Below, one piece after another: positions 48,329-53,667 of a DNA stretch of 53,667 nt (positions are counted from its first letter, which is position 1; each line of letters opens with the position of its first letter). The notes below the pieces were generated by a model. The model worked only from the letters and a program-made list of their open reading frames with translations, did no database searches and was not told where the DNA came from. Source of the DNA: Acidobacteriota bacterium (GTDB taxonomy: Bacteria > Acidobacteriota > Vicinamibacteria > Vicinamibacterales > UBA2999); NCBI GenBank assembly GCA_023265015.1, contig JAHFUO010000011.1, forward strand, positions 1-53,667, in the 5' to 3' direction. The position numbers and the translations under genes were made by a program.

Positions 48329-48769
48329 AATCGTCTCCGCGGCGCCGCCCGCTGCCGCGATCTTCTCCGCCGCCTTGCCGCTGAACTTGTGCGCGCGCAC
48401 CGTCAGCTTCTTCCCGATATCGCCGCGCGCGAGCACCTTGATCGGACGGCCGGCGCCGTGGATCAGCCCGCGCTCGCGCAGCAGCTCGGGCGTGACGACC
48501 GTGCCCGCATCGAAGCGCTCGGCGAGCGTGTCGAGATTCACCACCGCGTACTCGATGCGGAAATGGTTGTGGAACCCGCGCTTCGGCACGCGCCGGTGCA
48601 GCGGCATCTGGCCGCCTTCGAACCCGCGCTTGAACTTGTAGCCCGAACGCGACTGCGCGCCCTTGTGGCCGCGCCCCGCCTGCGTGCCCTGGCCGCTGCC
48701 CTGCCCGCGGCCGACGCGCTTCTTCGAGTGCTTCGAGCCCGCGGCCGGTTTGAGATTGCTCAGATCCAT
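48317..48769 (-). CDS. rplO: 50S ribosomal protein L15
   Basis: 150 aa starting at ATG 48769. [20 protein letters not shown] and [20 protein letters not shown] are the characteristic Gly-rich N-terminal region. The last codons (Gly-Ala-Ala-stop) lie in a dispersed hairpin, which seems to set the C-terminus. Confidence 0.97.
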   Translation of the reverse strand: MDLSNLKPAAGSKHSKKRVGRGQGSGQGTQAGRGHKGAQSRSGYKFKRGFEGGQMPLHRRVPKRGFHNHFRIEYAVVNLDTLAERFDAGTVVTPELLRERGLIHGAGRPIKVLARGDIGKKLTVRAHKFSGKAAEKIAAAGGAAETIGAA

Positions 48770-48778
48770 CGTCTTCTC

Positions 48779-48819
48779 CGGCGGGTCCGCCTTCGGCGGC
48801 ACCCGCCCCACGTACGCTT
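48779..48819 (-). repeat. GTAGG-type hairpin, rpmD-rplO spacer
   Basis: After the rpmD TAA and AGCGTACGTG, a stem GGCGGGTGCCGCC/GGCGGACCCGCC with a 3-4 nt loop. Same family as at 44292 and 53064. Confidence 0.75.
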
Positions 48820-49031
48820 TACTCCGTCACCTCTACAAGGTGGCGCACCTTCAAGATCATCCCACGCGTGGCCGGCGTGTCCGGCAGCTCTACCGTGTGG
48901 CGGATGCGGCGCAGCCCCATCCCTTCCACGGTCTTGCCCTGCGTCCTGTTGAACCCGATCGGGCTGCGGACGAGCGTGATCTTCAGCGTCTTTGCCGCGG
49001 CCGTGGTTGCAGTCTTCTTGGCCATCGTCAT
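48819..49031 (-). CDS. rpmD: 50S ribosomal protein L30
   Basis: 70 aa; the ATG at 49031 overlaps the rpsE stop (ATGA), with a second ATG two codons on as alternative. [20 protein letters not shown] and [20 protein letters not shown] are typical L30. An Ala/Thr/Lys-rich extension of about 12 residues precedes the domain. Confidence 0.95.
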   Translation of the reverse strand: MTMAKKTATTAAAKTLKITLVRSPIGFNRTQGKTVEGMGLRRIRHTVELPDTPATRGMILKVRHLVEVTE

Positions 49032-49552
49032 GCCCCGATCAGCTCGGCTAATTCCTTGCCGCGGTACCGCGCGACCAGCGCGGGATCCTTCAGGTCCATC
49101 AACCCCTGGAATGTCGCGCGCACGACGTTGTGCGGATTCGCGGATCCGAGCGACTTCGTGAGCACGTTCTGGATGCCGCACGATTCGACGACCGCGCGTA
49201 CCGCACCGCCCGCGATGAGCCCCGTCCCTTCGGGCGCCGGCTTCAACAGCACGCTGCCCGATCCGAACTTCCCCACCACCTGGTGCGGGATCGTCGTCCC
49301 CTTGAGCGGCACGCGGATCAGGTTCTTCTTCGCCGCCTCGATCCCCTTCTTGATGGCCGACGGCACTTCCTTCGCCTTGCCCACGCCGAAGCCCACCACG
49401 CCGTGGCCGTCGCCGACGACGACCAGCGCGCTGAAGCTCAGGTTCTTGCCGCCCTTGACCACCTTCGTCACGCGGTTGATCGAGACGACGGTGTCCTTGA
49501 TCTCCAGCTGCGAGGCGTCGACCTTCTGGCGCAAGCGGTTCATCATTGCCAT
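49028..49552 (-). CDS. rpsE: 30S ribosomal protein S5
   Basis: 174 aa. Double-stranded RNA-binding N-terminal domain with [20 protein letters not shown] and a C-terminal domain with [19 protein letters not shown] and [14 protein letters not shown]5 affects translational fidelity. The 38-bp spacer before it contains no repeat. Confidence 0.98.
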   Translation of the reverse strand: MAMMNRLRQKVDASQLEIKDTVVSINRVTKVVKGGKNLSFSALVVVGDGHGVVGFGVGKAKEVPSAIKKGIEAAKKNLIRVPLKGTTIPHQVVGKFGSGSVLLKPAPEGTGLIAGGAVRAVVESCGIQNVLTKSLGSANPHNVVRATFQGLMDLKDPALVARYRGKELAELIGA

Positions 49553-49590
49553 CTACTGGTCCATCCCTTCGAACACTTCTGCGGGCCGCG

Positions 49591-49965
49591 TCAAAACTCC
49601 AGACCTGCTTCGCGCGCCGCGTCGGCCACAGCCTTCACGCGCCCGTGATAGAGAAACCCGTTGCGATCGAACACCACGCGCTTGACGCCCTTCTCGATCA
49701 GCCGCTCTGCGATCGTCTTGCCGATGGTCTTGGCGCCGGCGACGTTGCCGCCGCGCTCGGCCTTCGCCATCGAGCCCTTGACCTTGGGCTCCAGGGTCGA
49801 GGCCGACGCGATCGTCCGGCCCGTCATGTCGTCGACCACCTGCACGTACATGTGGGCGACGCTGCGGAACACGGTGAGGCGCGGCCGCGCCTCGGTCCCC
49901 TGCACGCGTTTGCGGATCCGGTGCTTGATCCGCTCCCGGCGATCGTCCTTCGTCTTGATCTTCAT
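49591..49965 (-). CDS. rplR: 50S ribosomal protein L18
   Basis: 124 aa. Basic N-terminus ([20 protein letters not shown]) and the conserved [17 protein letters not shown] and [21 protein letters not shown]18 binds 5S rRNA with L5 and L25. Confidence 0.97.
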   Translation of the reverse strand: MKIKTKDDRRERIKHRIRKRVQGTEARPRLTVFRSVAHMYVQVVDDMTGRTIASASTLEPKVKGSMAKAERGGNVAGAKTIGKTIAERLIEKGVKRVVFDRNGFLYHGRVKAVADAAREAGLEF

Positions 49966-49977
49966 CGTCTGTCCTCA

Positions 49978-50055
49978 GCCGGCAGTCGGCAGCTGGCTGC
50001 TGGCAGCAACAGCACAATCTTTTCTGCCCGCTGCCCGCTGCCCGCTCCTCGCTTA
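49978..50055 (-). repeat. heptamer inverted repeat (GCGGGCA class), rplF-rplR spacer
   Basis: Right after the rplF TAA on the minus strand: GCGAGGA then three GCGGGCA units, a loop GAAAAGATTGTGCTG, and complementary TGCCAGC/TGCCGAC units up to 13 bp before rplR. Confidence 0.9.
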
Positions 50056-50592
50056 CTTAGCTCCCGTCTTGCCGACCTTCTTCTTCAGCTGTTCACCCAT
50101 GTAGCGCACGCCCTTCTGCTTGTACGGATCCGGCTTGCGCATCCGGCGGATGTTTGCCGCCACCTGGCCGACCAGCTGCCGATCGACGCCCGTCACGGTG
50201 ATGTGCGTCTGCTTGTCGACCGTGATCTCGATCCCAGCGGGGATGTCGAACACGATCGGATGCGAGTAGCCCAGCGCGAACGTGACCTGCCGGCCCTTCA
50301 GCTCCGCGCGGTAGCCGATGCCGACGATGTCGAGCTCCTTCTTGAAGCCGTCGATCACGCCGGCCACCGCGTTGGCCGCCAGGCTCCGCGCGAGGCCGTG
50401 GAACTTCCCGAGCTCCGCGTCGGCGCGCTCGAGCGTGGCGACGAGCACGCCCTCCTGCTGCGCAAAGACGATGCCGGGCGGAATGTACTGGCGCATCTTG
50501 CCCTTCGGGCCCTGCACCTCGATCGCGCCCGGCGCGATCGTCACGTTGACGCCCTTCGGGATCTGGATCGGTTTTTTTCCAATACGTGACAT
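50053..50592 (-). CDS. rplF: 50S ribosomal protein L6
   Basis: 179 aa. [20 protein letters not shown] at the start; the C-terminal signature [20 protein letters not shown] is complete. L6 lies near the sarcin-ricin loop. Standard position between rpsH and rplR. Confidence 0.98.
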   Translation of the reverse strand: MSRIGKKPIQIPKGVNVTIAPGAIEVQGPKGKMRQYIPPGIVFAQQEGVLVATLERADAELGKFHGLARSLAANAVAGVIDGFKKELDIVGIGYRAELKGRQVTFALGYSHPIVFDIPAGIEITVDKQTHITVTGVDRQLVGQVAANIRRMRKPDPYKQKGVRYMGEQLKKKVGKTGAK

Positions 50593-50601
50593 GACTCATA
50601 C

Positions 50602-50665
50602 CCAGCCCGCGGCTGGCAGCGGGCAGTGACTTTCCTGCCGGCTGCCGGCTGCATGCAACCGCCTA
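50602..50665 (-). repeat. heptamer inverted repeat (GCCGGCA class), rpsH-rplF spacer
   Basis: Begins at the rpsH TAG on the minus strand, with GGCGGTT, GCATGCA and two GCCGGCA units, a short loop, and CTGCCCGCTGCCAGC as complementary arm. Confidence 0.85.
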
Positions 50666-51076
50666 CCATACGTTACAGAGAACTTCGCCGCCCACGCCGG
50701 CCTTGCGTGCGGCGCGGCCGGTCATCACGCCCCGCGAGGTCGTGAGGATGCTCGTGCCGAGCCCGCCCAGCACCGGCGCCACATCGTCGACGCCGAGATA
50801 GACGCGGCGCCCGGGGCGGCTGATGCGCTCGAGGCCGGTAAGCACTTTTTCGCCGTGCGGCCCGTACTTCAGGAACATCCGGATGAGCTGACGGCCCTGG
50901 CGCCCGGTCTGGTCGGCCGCCTCGTCAACGATGCGGTATCCCTGGATGTAGCCTTCGTCCTGGAGGATCCGCGCAATCTCCGCCTTCAGCTTGCTGGCGG
51001 GCAAGTCGACGCGGGTCTGCTTGGCGGACACCGCGTTGCGGATGCGCGTGATCATGTCGGAAATTGGATCGGTCAT
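50663..51076 (-). CDS. rpsH: 30S ribosomal protein S8
   Basis: 137 aa. [20 protein letters not shown] at the start and a C-terminal [20 protein letters not shown] close to the S8 signature. S8 is a primary 16S rRNA-binding protein and represses the spc operon in Escherichia coli. Confidence 0.98.
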   Translation of the reverse strand: MTDPISDMITRIRNAVSAKQTRVDLPASKLKAEIARILQDEGYIQGYRIVDEAADQTGRQGRQLIRMFLKYGPHGEKVLTGLERISRPGRRVYLGVDDVAPVLGGLGTSILTTSRGVMTGRAARKAGVGGEVLCNVW

Positions 51077-51094
51077 ATCTCTGTTCTCTTCGAG

Positions 51095-51197
51095 TTGGCA
51101 GCCAGCAGCAGGCAGCCGGCAGTTTCATCTGCCAGCGCTTGCTTTGCTGCTGCCGGTCATTCTTTGCTGCCAGCCGCCAGCTGCCCGCTGCCGGCTA
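51095..51197 (-). repeat. heptamer inverted repeat (GCCGGCA class), rpsN-rpsH spacer
   Basis: The longest of this class. It begins at the rpsN TAG on the minus strand with GCCGGCA, GCGGGCA, GCTGGCG, GCTGGCA; after a centre with further related units it ends in complementary TGCCGGC/TGCTGGC units. Confidence 0.9.
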
Positions 51198-51380
51198 CCA
51201 TGAGCTCTTGGTCACTCCCGTAACATCGCCCTCCAACGCCAGCTTGCGGAAGCAGAGGCGGCACATCGCGAACTTCCGCATGTAGGCGCGGGGTCGTCCG
51301 CACAGCCGGCAGCGATTCCGGAGGCGGATCTTGTACTTGGGCGTCTTGGCTTCCTTAGCGACTTTTGCGGTCGTTGCCAT
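51195..51380 (-). CDS. rpsN: 30S ribosomal protein S14, zinc-binding type
   Basis: 61 aa. Short zinc-ribbon (type Z) form with [20 protein letters not shown] supplying the four Cys ligands. Slot between rplE and rpsH is standard. Confidence 0.97.
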   Translation of the reverse strand: MATTAKVAKEAKTPKYKIRLRNRCRLCGRPRAYMRKFAMCRLCFRKLALEGDVTGVTKSSW

Positions 51381-51392
51381 CTCAACCTCGTA

Positions 51393-51462
51393 GCGGGCAG
51401 CCTGCAGCGGGCAGCTGGCAGTGTTGAACTGCCTGCCACCGGCTGCCGGCTGCCGGCTGTTA
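51393..51462 (-). repeat. heptamer inverted repeat (GCCGGCA class), rplE-rpsN spacer
   Basis: Two nt after the rplE TAA on the minus strand: GCCGGCA, GCCGGCA, GCCGGTG, GCAGGCA, loop GTTCAACAC, then complementary TGCCAGC, TGCCCGC, TGCAGGC, TGCCCGC. Confidence 0.92.
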
Positions 51463-52002
51463 GTTCGTCCTGAACGGCAGGCCCAGGAGCTGCAGCAGCT
51501 TCCGCGCCTCTTCGTCGGTCCTGGCCGTCGTCACCATCGACACGTTCATGCCGCGCGCCTTGTCGACCTTCATGTAGTCGATCTCGAGGAACAGCAACTG
51601 GTCGCGCAGGCCGAGCGTGTAGTTGCCGCGGCCGTCGAATCCCTTCGCCGAGACGCCGCGGAAGTCGCGCACGCGCGGCAACGCGATCGAGATCAGGCGA
51701 TCGAGGAACTCGTACATCCGCTCGCCGCGCAGCGTGACCATCGCGCCCACCGGCATGCCCTGCCGCAGCTTGAACTGGGCGATCGACTTGGTCGCGCGGC
51801 GGATGACCGCCTTCTGGCCCGTGATGCGCCCGAGCTCGTCGGCGCCGACGTCGGCGATCTTCGCGTTCGACGTCGCTTCGCCGAGCCCCATGTTGATGAC
51901 GATCTTCTCGACCTTCGGGATCGCCATCACGTTCTTGTAGCCGAACTCCTTCGTGAGGGCCGGCATGACTTCCTTCTGATACCGGGTCTTCAAGCGGTTC
52001 AT
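51460..52002 (-). CDS. rplE: 50S ribosomal protein L5
   Basis: 180 aa; the ATG at 52002 overlaps the rplX stop (ATGA). [19 protein letters not shown] near the N-terminus, a [20 protein letters not shown] stretch and the C-terminal [21 protein letters not shown]5 binds 5S rRNA. Confidence 0.98.
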   Translation of the reverse strand: MNRLKTRYQKEVMPALTKEFGYKNVMAIPKVEKIVINMGLGEATSNAKIADVGADELGRITGQKAVIRRATKSIAQFKLRQGMPVGAMVTLRGERMYEFLDRLISIALPRVRDFRGVSAKGFDGRGNYTLGLRDQLLFLEIDYMKVDKARGMNVSMVTTARTDEEARKLLQLLGLPFRTN

Positions 52003-52331
52003 TTGTCCACCACTCCCTCGCACTTGCGGCAGATGCGGACCTTGCGGCCGTCCGCGAGGACGCGGCGGCCGATGCGCGTCACCTTCCCGCACTCGGGGCA
52101 CACGAGCTGGACGTTGCTGGCATGCAGCGCCGCCTCGCGCTCGACGATCCCGCCCTTGATGCTGCGCTGCGGGTTCGGCCTGGTGTGCCGCTTGATCAGG
52201 TTCACGCCCTCGACGATGAGGCGATTCTTCGCGGGGAGCACCTTCAGCACGCGCCCGCGCTTGCCGCTGTCCTTGCCGGTGTTCACCGACACGGTGTCGT
52301 TGCGGCGAATTGGTGTTTGTACTCTCGACAT
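51999..52331 (-). CDS. rplX: 50S ribosomal protein L24
   Basis: 110 aa. KOW domain with [20 protein letters not shown], then ANRLIVEG-like strand (here [20 protein letters not shown]). The C-terminus has a zinc-finger-like pair CPEC...CRKC, as in many bacterial L24 proteins. Confidence 0.97.
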   Translation of the reverse strand: MSRVQTPIRRNDTVSVNTGKDSGKRGRVLKVLPAKNRLIVEGVNLIKRHTRPNPQRSIKGGIVEREAALHASNVQLVCPECGKVTRIGRRVLADGRKVRICRKCEGVVDK

Positions 52332-52342
52332 CGTTTTATTCC

Positions 52343-52399
52343 CGGCGGCCCGTAAAGGGCCGCCCTACAACCGTAGGGCGGGGCTTTACGCCCCGCCTA
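52343..52399 (-). repeat. pair of GTAGG/CGTAAAG hairpins, rplN-rplX spacer
   Basis: After the rplN TAG on the minus strand, a GCGGGGCGTAAAGCCCCGC stem-loop, then CCTACGGTTGTAGG, then a GGCGGCCC/GGGCCGCC stem with loop TTTAC. It is a head-to-head pair of the element also present at 48240-48328. Confidence 0.88.
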
Positions 52400-52765
52400 T
52401 AAGACCTCCGGCGCCAGCGAAATAATTTTCATGAAGCGGCGCTCGCGCAGCTCGCGCGCCACGGGGCCAAACACGCGCGTCCCGATCGGCTCGCGCTGAT
52501 CGTTGATGAGGACGGCGGCGTTCCGGTCGAAGCGGATGTAGCTGCCGTCGCGGCGGCGCTGCTCCTTGACCGTGCGCACGATGACCGCCTTCACGACCTG
52601 CCCCTTCTTGACGGTGCCGTCCGGCGTCGCTTCCTTCACCGACGCCGTGACGATGTCGCCGAGCCGCGCGTAGCGCCCGGTCGATCCGCCAATCGGGTTG
52701 ATGATCGAAATCTTCCGCGCGCCCGAGTTGTCGGCCACGTCGAGAATCGATCGCATCTGAATCAT
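52397..52765 (-). CDS. rplN: 50S ribosomal protein L14
   Basis: 122 aa, standard length. [40 protein letters not shown] and the C-terminal [20 protein letters not shown] match L14 closely. It contacts 16S rRNA in bridge B8. Confidence 0.98.
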   Translation of the reverse strand: MIQMRSILDVADNSGARKISIINPIGGSTGRYARLGDIVTASVKEATPDGTVKKGQVVKAVIVRTVKEQRRRDGSYIRFDRNAAVLINDQREPIGTRVFGPVARELRERRFMKIISLAPEVL

Positions 52766-52795
52766 GCCTGTACCCTGTCTCTCGATCGATGATCG

Positions 52796-53050
52796 CTAAA
52801 TCTGCTGCGCCTTCGCCACCACGCGCGTGACGATCCACCGCTTCCGGCGCGACAAGGGGCGCGACTCGGCGATGGCGACCGTGTCGCCGACCTTCGCCTC
52901 GTTCCCCTCGTTGTGCGCGACGAACTTCGACGTCTTGCGCTGGCTCTTGCCGTACACGGCGTGGCGCACCTGGCGCTCGACGGCGACGACAACCGTCTTC
53001 TCCATCTTGTCGCTGACGACGGTGCCGGTCAGCTGTGACTTGACGCTCAT
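52796..53050 (-). CDS. rpsQ: 30S ribosomal protein S17
   Basis: 84 aa at ATG 53050; upstream in-frame sequence is spacer. OB-fold with [20 protein letters not shown] and [19 protein letters not shown], the S17 signature. The 30-bp spacer to rplN holds only a small GATCAT/ATCGATC repeat. Confidence 0.97.
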   Translation of the reverse strand: MSVKSQLTGTVVSDKMEKTVVVAVERQVRHAVYGKSQRKTSKFVAHNEGNEAKVGDTVAIAESRPLSRRKRWIVTRVVAKAQQI

Positions 53051-53063
53051 ATCTCGTATCCCA

Positions 53064-53126
53064 TCGCCGGGTCCGCTTCGCGGCACCCGGCCTACGTGGG
53101 GCGGGTTCCGCGTAGCGGACCCGCCA
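53064..53126 (-). repeat. two GTAGG-type hairpins, rpmC-rpsQ spacer
   Basis: Two stems joined by CCACGTAGG: GGCGGGTCCGC/GCGGAACCCGCC and GCCGGGTGCCGCG/CGGACCCGGC. Same family as at 43028, 44292 and 48779. Confidence 0.85.
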
Positions 53127-53130
53127 GAAT

Positions 53131-53162
53131 CTGCCTACTGCGCGCTGCCGGCTGCCTGCTTC
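53131..53162 (-). repeat. heptamer array encoding the rpmC C-terminus and stop
   Basis: On the minus strand the units GCAGGCA, GCCGGCA, GCGCGCA and GTAGGCA are in register. The first three encode the last residues of L29 (QAAGSAQ), and the fourth contains the TAG stop codon. Confidence 0.85.
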
Positions 53163-53338
53163 TCCCGGAGAATCGTCTTGACCCGCGCGAGATCGCGGCG
53201 CAGCTCGCGCACCTTGGCGGGCGCCTCGAGCTGTCCCATCGACTTCTGGATCCGCAGCCGGAACACCTGGTCGTCCAGCTCCTTCTCGCGGTCGCGGAGC
53301 ACGTCGATCGAGAGCTCGCGGATTTCGGCTACCTTCAT
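53135..53338 (-). CDS. rpmC: 50S ribosomal protein L29
   Basis: 67 aa; the ATG at 53338 overlaps the rplP stop (ATGA). Two-helix protein with [20 protein letters not shown] and the signature [17 protein letters not shown]. It surrounds the tunnel exit. The last seven residues and the stop codon lie in a heptamer array, so the C-terminus differs from what the family would predict. Confidence 0.97.
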   Translation of the reverse strand: MKVAEIRELSIDVLRDREKELDDQVFRLRIQKSMGQLEAPAKVRELRRDLARVKTILREKQAAGSAQ

Positions 53339-53667
53339 GACGCCTTCTCCTGCGCGAAGCGGATCGCGAACTTCGTCTTGATCGGCAGCTTCGCAGCGGC
53401 GAGCTGCATGGCGCGGCGCGCCTCGACCTCGGTCACGCCCTCCATCTCGAACATGATCCGGCCGGGACGGACGACGCACACCCACTGCTCGGGCGCGCCC
53501 TTGCCCTTGCCCATGCGCGTTTCCAGCGGCTTCTTCGTGATCGGCTTGTCCGGGAACACGCGCACCCAGATCTTGCCGCCGCGCTTGATGAACCGCGTCA
53601 TCGCGACGCGCGCCGCCTCGATCTGCCGGTCGGTGATCCACGCCGGCTCCATCGCCTTCAGCCCGTA
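53335..53667 (-). CDS. rplP: 50S ribosomal protein L16, partial
   Basis: The 5' part lies beyond the window edge; the visible 110 residues start [40 protein letters not shown] and [20 protein letters not shown] are the L16 signature. L16 organises the A-site region of the 50S subunit. The stop overlaps the rpmC start. Confidence 0.97.
   Translation of the reverse strand, partial: YGLKAMEPAWITDRQIEAARVAMTRFIKRGGKIWVRVFPDKPITKKPLETRMGKGKGAPEQWVCVVRPGRIMFEMEGVTEVEARRAMQLAAAKLPIKTKFAIRFAQEKAS

Overview
The window is 53.7 kb of GC-rich bacterial chromosome. It carries a large type IV pilus (T4P) locus, a short transport and nitrogen-signalling stretch, and the spc/alpha ribosomal-protein operon. 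Gene content and the pilus gene order suggest a soil-type Acidobacteriota, possibly Vicinamibacteria. That placement is inference: there is no rRNA gene here. No tRNA, rRNA, CRISPR array, transposase or prophage gene was seen.

Region 1 (1-30082, all minus strand) reads, in transcription order: outer-membrane protein, pilB, pilT, pilC, pilS, pilR, a pilin, two tandem pilA genes, a VKOR-DsbA fusion, an ABC ATPase and permease, a TPR lipoprotein-like protein, the prepilin peptidase pilD, a second histidine kinase, three successive minor-pilin sets (FimT-PilV-PilW-PilX, FimT-PilV-PilW-PilX, PilV-PilW-PilX), a small secreted protein and a second sigma-54 activator. The core order pilBTCSRA, ABC genes, pilD matches the Myxococcus pil locus. 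Three near-perfect sigma-54 (-24/-12) promoters precede pilA and the two FimT genes, which fits the two NtrC-type activators encoded here. The second FimT set arose by tandem duplication that carried the promoter region and the last ~45 bp of the upstream kinase gene.

Region 2 (30156-41232) holds a plus-strand operon (YIP1-like protein, HlyD/MacA-type adaptor, two MacB/FtsX-type permeases without an ATPase), glnD-glnB on the minus strand, a secreted beta-barrel-like protein, and a divergent EF-G paralogue with an altered G4 motif.

Region 3 (41303 to the end, minus strand) is the operon rplP-rpmC-rpsQ-rplN-rplX-rplE-rpsN-rpsH-rplF-rplR-rpsE-rpmD-rplO-secY-adk-map-infA-rpmJ-rpsM-rpsK-rpsD-rpoA-rplQ.

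The most unusual feature is a set of repeats that fill almost every spacer longer than about 40 bp, including those inside the ribosomal operon. Most are arrays of 7- or 8-bp units arranged as two complementary arms, so the transcript would fold into a long imperfect hairpin. Several unrelated unit sequences share this architecture. The arrays begin at, or within a few bases of, the stop codon of the upstream gene, and the stop codon is often part of the first unit. In rpmC and rplO the repeat supplies the stop codon, and in one pilX gene it appears to encode the leader. I know of no named family with these properties.
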